Assembly (NCBI RefSeq): GCF_003026475.1
Contig: NZ_PYMC01000026.1
Coordinates: 1 to 40,006 of the forward strand
Direction of reading: 5' to 3'
Length of the DNA stretch: 40,006 nucleotides
Source: Photobacterium lipolyticum
GTDB lineage: Bacteria; Pseudomonadota; Gammaproteobacteria; Enterobacterales; Vibrionaceae
Below are positions 36,690 through 40,006 of the stretch, in pieces. Position 1 is the stretch's first letter; every line of letters starts with the position of its first letter. The notes below the pieces were generated by a model. The model was not told the DNA's origin. It worked only from the letters and a program-made list of their open reading frames with translations, and did not search any database. The translations under genes were made by a program, and so were the position numbers.

Positions 36690-38081
36690 ATGTTTAAACC
36701 TGAATTGTTATCCCCTGCTGGCAGCCTTAAAAACATGCGTTACGCATTCGCCTACGGCGCTGATGCCGTCTATGCTGGCCAACCTCGCTATAGCCTTCGA
36801 GTTCGTAACAACGAATTCAACCATGAGAACCTGAAGATCGGTATCGACGAAGCTCATGCCCAAGGCAAGAAATTATACGTGGTATGTAACATTCAGCCGC
36901 ATAACTCAAAGCTGAAAACCTTCATTCGCGATCTGAAGCCAATCGTCGAAATGGGCCCTGACGCACTAATCATGTCGGATCCGGGTCTCATCATGATGGT
37001 ACGCGAAAACTTCCCTGACGTAGCCATTCACCTCTCTGTTCAAGCGAACGCAGTAAACTGGGCAACCGTAAAGTTCTGGTCGACTCAAGGTGTTGAACGA
37101 GTGATTCTTTCTCGTGAATTATCACTGGAAGAAATCGAAGAGATCCGCGAACATTGCCCAGACACTGAACTGGAAATTTTCGTTCACGGTGCACTGTGCA
37201 TGGCATACTCCGGCCGTTGTCTGCTTTCTGGTTACATCAATAAGCGCGACCCTAACCAAGGCACATGCACTAACGCTTGCCGTTGGGAATATAAAACAGA
37301 GAAAGCCACTGAGAACGACGCAGGCCAAATTGTTGAAGTACAACAAGCATCAACAGTACAAATGCAAGAAGCTGAACGTCCTGACAATACGCTGGGTCTT
37401 GGTAAGCCAACCGATGAAGTGGTACTGCTAAGCGAAAGCCACCGCCCTGAAGAAAAAATGGCGGCGTTTGAAGACGAACACGGCACTTACATCATGAACT
37501 CTAAAGACCTTCGTGCTATCCAGCATGTTGAGCGTCTAACGAAGATGGGTGTGCACTCACTGAAAATTGAAGGCCGTACTAAGTCTTTCTACTACTGTGC
37601 GCGTACTGCTCAGGTTTACCGTAAGGCGATTGATGATGCTGTTGCTGGCAAGCCATTTGATGAGAGCCTGATGGGTACGCTTGAAAGCCTGGCACACCGT
37701 GGTTACACCGAAGGCTTCCTGCGTCGTCATACTCACGATGCATACCAAAATTACGATTACGGTTATTCAATTTCTGATACTCAACAATTTGTCGGTGAAT
37801 TCACCGGTAAACGCCGCGGTGACTTAGCTGAAGTTGAAGTGAAGAACAAATTCATCGTTGGCGATAGCCTTGAAGTCATGACCCCACAGGGCAACGTTAT
37901 CTTCAATCTTGAGATGATGGAAAACCGTAAGTCTGAAACCATCGACGATGCGAAAGGTAACGGCCACTTTGTCTTTATTCCTGTACCTGCGGATATGGAC
38001 CTAGATTATGCCCTGCTAATGCGTAATCTAGGTACTGGCCAAGATACTCGTAACCCTCACGGTTCAGAAAACGGTAAATAA
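36690..38081 (+). CDS. trhP: tRNA 5-hydroxyuridine synthesis protein TrhP (U32 family)
   Basis: TrhP (formerly YegQ) is a U32-peptidase-family protein needed for hydroxylation of wobble U34 in tRNA, using prephenate. The 463-residue protein is very similar to the E. coli protein as I remember it: MFKPELLSPAG at the start, GADAVYAGQPRYSLRVRNNEF, the family block EIFVHGALCMAYSGRCLLSGYIN near residue 165, and SLKIEGRTKSFYYCARTAQVYR. Conserved cysteines are present. Start ATG has only a weak GAG upstream. It is followed after five bases by the ferredoxin gene. Its promoter region is split by the integrated element, whose right end is 19 bases upstream. Confidence 0.95.
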   Translation: MFKPELLSPAGSLKNMRYAFAYGADAVYAGQPRYSLRVRNNEFNHENLKIGIDEAHAQGKKLYVVCNIQPHNSKLKTFIRDLKPIVEMGPDALIMSDPGLIMMVRENFPDVAIHLSVQANAVNWATVKFWSTQGVERVILSRELSLEEIEEIREHCPDTELEIFVHGALCMAYSGRCLLSGYINKRDPNQGTCTNACRWEYKTEKATENDAGQIVEVQQASTVQMQEAERPDNTLGLGKPTDEVVLLSESHRPEEKMAAFEDEHGTYIMNSKDLRAIQHVERLTKMGVHSLKIEGRTKSFYYCARTAQVYRKAIDDAVAGKPFDESLMGTLESLAHRGYTEGFLRRHTHDAYQNYDYGYSISDTQQFVGEFTGKRRGDLAEVEVKNKFIVGDSLEVMTPQGNVIFNLEMMENRKSETIDDAKGNGHFVFIPVPADMDLDYALLMRNLGTGQDTRNPHGSENGK

Positions 38082-38086
38082 TCGTT

Positions 38087-38341
38087 ATGGCCTTGCTCAT
38101 TACTGAAAAGTGCATCAATTGTGACATGTGTGATCCTGAGTGTCCTAACGAAGCGATCACCATGGGTGCCGAGATCTACGAGATCGATCCGAATAAATGT
38201 ACAGAGTGTAAAGGGCACTATGACAAGCCAACTTGTCAGTCGGTTTGCCCTATTACCAACTGCATTGTTACGGATCCTGCCCATATCGAAACTGATGACG
38301 AACTGCTCGAAAAGTTCGTCACCCTGCAGGGGCTGGCTTAA
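38087..38341 (+). CDS. yfhL: YfhL family 4Fe-4S ferredoxin
   Basis: A small electron carrier of 84 residues that binds two [4Fe-4S] clusters. Cysteine motifs are CINCDMCDPECP at 9-20 and a second CTEC followed by a CQSVCPITNC arrangement with the YfhL-type insertion between cysteines. Linkage to trhP, five bases away, suggests a role in the tRNA hydroxylation pathway; E. coli yfhL has also been connected with it. ATG start, strong terminator after. Confidence 0.93.
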   Translation: MALLITEKCINCDMCDPECPNEAITMGAEIYEIDPNKCTECKGHYDKPTCQSVCPITNCIVTDPAHIETDDELLEKFVTLQGLA

Positions 38342-38356
38342 TTGTCAGTGTGATTT

Positions 38357-38383
38357 AAAAAAGCGCCAAAAGGCGCTTTTTTA
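38357..38383. terminator. Bidirectional terminator between yfhL and the SorC regulator
   Basis: AAGCGCC (38361-38367) and GGCGCTT (38372-38378) form a perfect stem around AAAA, with A and T runs on both sides, serving two convergent genes. Confidence 0.9.
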
Positions 38384-38438
38384 TTAGCTCAAACTTTCCA
38401 TGAGAGAAATCACCACGACTAATTTTCATTAAATCTGA

Positions 38439-39419
38439 CTACTTCATCTGCTGATCCAGATTGAGAATCGTCAGTGCATTACTGACACTTGTTGCAAGAA
38501 CATCCACAATACCAGAGCGTAATGCACCCAATAACGCCAACGCCTTACTGTTTTCTGCTGCGGTAACCACCACCGTCGGAATATGACGCAACTCTTCCAT
38601 ACTAAGGCCAATAACTCGATCACTCATCATGGTGTCAGCCTGCTGACCCTGGCTATCGAAAAAGTCATAACCTGCAATATCACCGACAACGCCTTTACGA
38701 ATTCGGGCTTCAACAATTTCTTGAGGCGTAAACCAACCCAGTTTTACCATGTGGCTGTTTTCGTTCATATCACCGACACCAACTAAAGCCACATCAGCAC
38801 GGCGAGCACGATCCAGGGTTTCCTTTACGGTACCGTTTTTCATAAATGATTCTTTGACTTTTATGTCTTCAACATAGGCTGGGGCATACAATGTCTCACT
38901 AATGCCATCGTATTTTTTTGCTAACTGACGGCAGATGTGATCAGCATTAATCGCATTACCTGAGCGGTGAGTACCACCAATACCACAAACAAAGCGACAT
39001 TTACGGTGAGGCACCACGCCAACATGGCTAGCGATAGACGCAATATTCCTTCCCTGACCGACAGTCACTACCATATCGTCAGTCAAAATGGTGGATAGAT
39101 AACTGGAAACAAGACTCGCCACCTGTTGTCGCTGAGCTTCTTCATCCGGCTGATCGAGTGCAATCAAAGCGCGCTTAAGGTTAAATCGTTCAATTAGCTG
39201 TTGTTCGAGCTTTTCACTAAATACCGGGTGATATTTAACCGTAATTTCAACCACCCCCTCATCCCGTGCACGACGAAGCAAACGGCCAACTTTGGCCCGA
39301 GACATTCCAAATTTCTGCGATATTTCTTCCTGGGTAGCACCATCCTGATAATAAGCAATGGCAATCTCGGTAAGTAAATCACTATCAATGTTTGTGTTGT
39401 CATTTACATTTGCGCTCAT
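38439..39419 (-). CDS. SorC/DeoR-type sugar-binding transcriptional regulator
   Basis: The 326-residue protein has an N-terminal helix-turn-helix (about residues 16-55, AIAYYQDGATQEEISQKFGMSRAKVGRLLRRAR) and a SorC sugar-binding domain (about 65-320) with VTVGQGRNIASIASHV and VGVGDMNENSHMVKLG. These regulators respond to phosphorylated sugars or similar ligands. No sugar operon is in the window, so its targets are unknown. ATG start with AAGGA upstream. An inverted repeat just before the ribosome-binding site suggests autoregulation. Confidence 0.93.
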   Translation of the reverse strand: MSANVNDNTNIDSDLLTEIAIAYYQDGATQEEISQKFGMSRAKVGRLLRRARDEGVVEITVKYHPVFSEKLEQQLIERFNLKRALIALDQPDEEAQRQQVASLVSSYLSTILTDDMVVTVGQGRNIASIASHVGVVPHRKCRFVCGIGGTHRSGNAINADHICRQLAKKYDGISETLYAPAYVEDIKVKESFMKNGTVKETLDRARRADVALVGVGDMNENSHMVKLGWFTPQEIVEARIRKGVVGDIAGYDFFDSQGQQADTMMSDRVIGLSMEELRHIPTVVVTAAENSKALALLGALRSGIVDVLATSVSNALTILNLDQQMK

Positions 39420-39433
39420 CGCACTATCCTTTC

Positions 39434-39450
39434 TAACTGCAATTCAGTTA
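39434..39450. promoter_or_regulatory. Candidate operator of the SorC-family gene
   Basis: TAACTG-CAATT-CAGTTA is a perfect 6-bp inverted repeat ending 15 bases upstream of the regulator's start codon, immediately before its ribosome-binding site. The position suits an autorepressor. Confidence 0.5.
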
Positions 39451-39721
39451 ATCCACTGCGGTCAATATTACTATATGCGCGTAACTAAATGGATATTAAA
39501 GCGGTATTCACTAAACGGTTTATAGATGATGCAGATGTACAGCTATTTCAACCTTGAACACAAAAAAGGTGACAAAGATTTTATCCTACCATGTACCAAT
39601 GGCTAAATGACGCCTAAGGTGTTGAATTTAAGAAGGCTGGCAGGCTGTGCAGCTTTTTAACTATTGAAAGCCAAAAGCTTAAAAGGGTGTACATGGAATA
39701 AAATGGAAACAAGCCATACCG

Positions 39722-39828
39722 CGTCATCCTCGAAATCGAGGGACGAGATTATCGGGGATCCATCGCGCGTTGCTCGACCGAGGCTGTGAATTCCCTATTT
39801 CGCTCGTGCCTCGCTGTAGGGAATGACG
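39722..39828. repeat. 107-bp palindromic intergenic repeat
   Basis: CGTCATCC at the left end and GGAATGACG at the right form imperfect inverted ends. Inside are CCTCG-AAAT-CGAGG (39728-39741) and ATTCCCTA (39790-39797) with TAGGGAAT (39817-39824). No coding potential. It looks like a dispersed structured repeat. The remaining 39451-39721 holds nothing I can identify. Confidence 0.65.
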
Positions 39829-39855
39829 AGGTTTTTGCTTTTATTCAAACGTAAA

Positions 39856-39881
39856 AAAGCCCAGTCTTTCGACTGGGCTTT
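39856..39881 (-). terminator. Terminator of the tRNA-Asp transcript
   Basis: AAAGCCCAGTC pairs perfectly with GACTGGGCTTT around TTTC. On the minus strand it ends in six T and starts nine bases after the tRNA CCA end. Confidence 0.9.
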
Positions 39882-39889
39882 CTTATTAG

Positions 39890-39966
39890 TGGCGGAGTGG
39901 ACGGGACTCGAACCCGCGACCCCCGGCGTGACAGGCCGGTATTCTAACCAACTGAACTACCACTCC
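39890..39966 (-). tRNA. tRNA-Asp (GTC)
   Basis: The 77-base minus-strand sequence starts GGAGTGG and ends CCACTCCGCCA, giving a perfect 7-bp acceptor stem and an encoded CCA. The D-loop GTTCAGTTGGTTAGAA, anticodon context CCTGTCACG (anticodon GTC) and T-loop GGTTCGAGTCC are canonical. GTC is read by Tgt and QueA substrates, so this tRNA is a target of the queuosine enzymes earlier in the window. Other tRNA genes may lie upstream outside the window. Confidence 0.97.
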
Positions 39967-40006
39967 GCAGTGTCTATTCAGCATAAAGCTATTTGGCGCC
40001 TGGCGA

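Overview
The window is a stretch of a gammaproteobacterial chromosome, most probably from the Vibrionaceae (Vibrio or Photobacterium; the sequence alone does not decide which). From memory, the order secF-secD-yajC-tgt-queA / CBS protein / aceA-aceB / oxyR2-ahpC / cutC / ppk2 / phoU-pstBAC / ACT protein-ppk-ppx / pstS-phoR-phoB / rdgC / trhP-yfhL matches a conserved block of Vibrio chromosome 1. The GlyGly-CTERM trypsin-like protease and the short dispersed palindromic repeats also fit that family.

Layout. 1-373: short tandem repeats and the secF terminator. 374-6059: the minus-strand queA-tgt-yajC-secD-secF operon (queuosine tRNA modification and protein export), with a recognisable promoter upstream of queA. 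6102-7184: an exported trypsin-like protease with a C-terminal sorting tail. 7391-7840: a two-CBS-domain protein. 8090-11081: the glyoxylate-shunt pair aceB-aceA. 11686-13317: oxyR2 and a divergent 2-Cys peroxiredoxin. 13580-15856: cutC convergent with a secreted S33-type alpha/beta-hydrolase lipoprotein. 15964-16242: a MITE-like element with near-perfect 24-bp ends. 16414-30432: a phosphate and polyphosphate block with ppk2, phoU-pstB-pstA-pstC (unusually long permeases), a GcvR-like ACT protein, ppk1-ppx, and phoB-phoR-pstS. Two promoters in it, pstC and phoB, carry Pho boxes with the same spacing to the -10. 30760-31674: rdgC. 36690-38341: trhP and a YfhL ferredoxin. 38439-39419: a SorC-family regulator. 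39890-39966: tRNA-Asp.

The main accessory feature is an AT-rich element of about 4.8 kb lying between rdgC and trhP, bounded by an exact 15-bp direct repeat (31850-31864 and 36656-36670). It holds a tyrosine integrase, an unknown lipoprotein, a small serine recombinase, an HUH-type replication protein and hairpin-rich non-coding DNA. It looks like a minimal integrative replicon or satellite. Its right end lies 19 bp before the trhP start codon, so it has separated trhP from its ancestral upstream DNA and may supply a replacement promoter.

Several small repeat families recur. The 11-mer CTCGTTTCTAG or its sister CTCGAAACTAG occurs at three distant intergenic places. A shortened relative of the MITE sits in the pst promoter, where its edge overlaps the -10 hexamer downstream of the Pho box.
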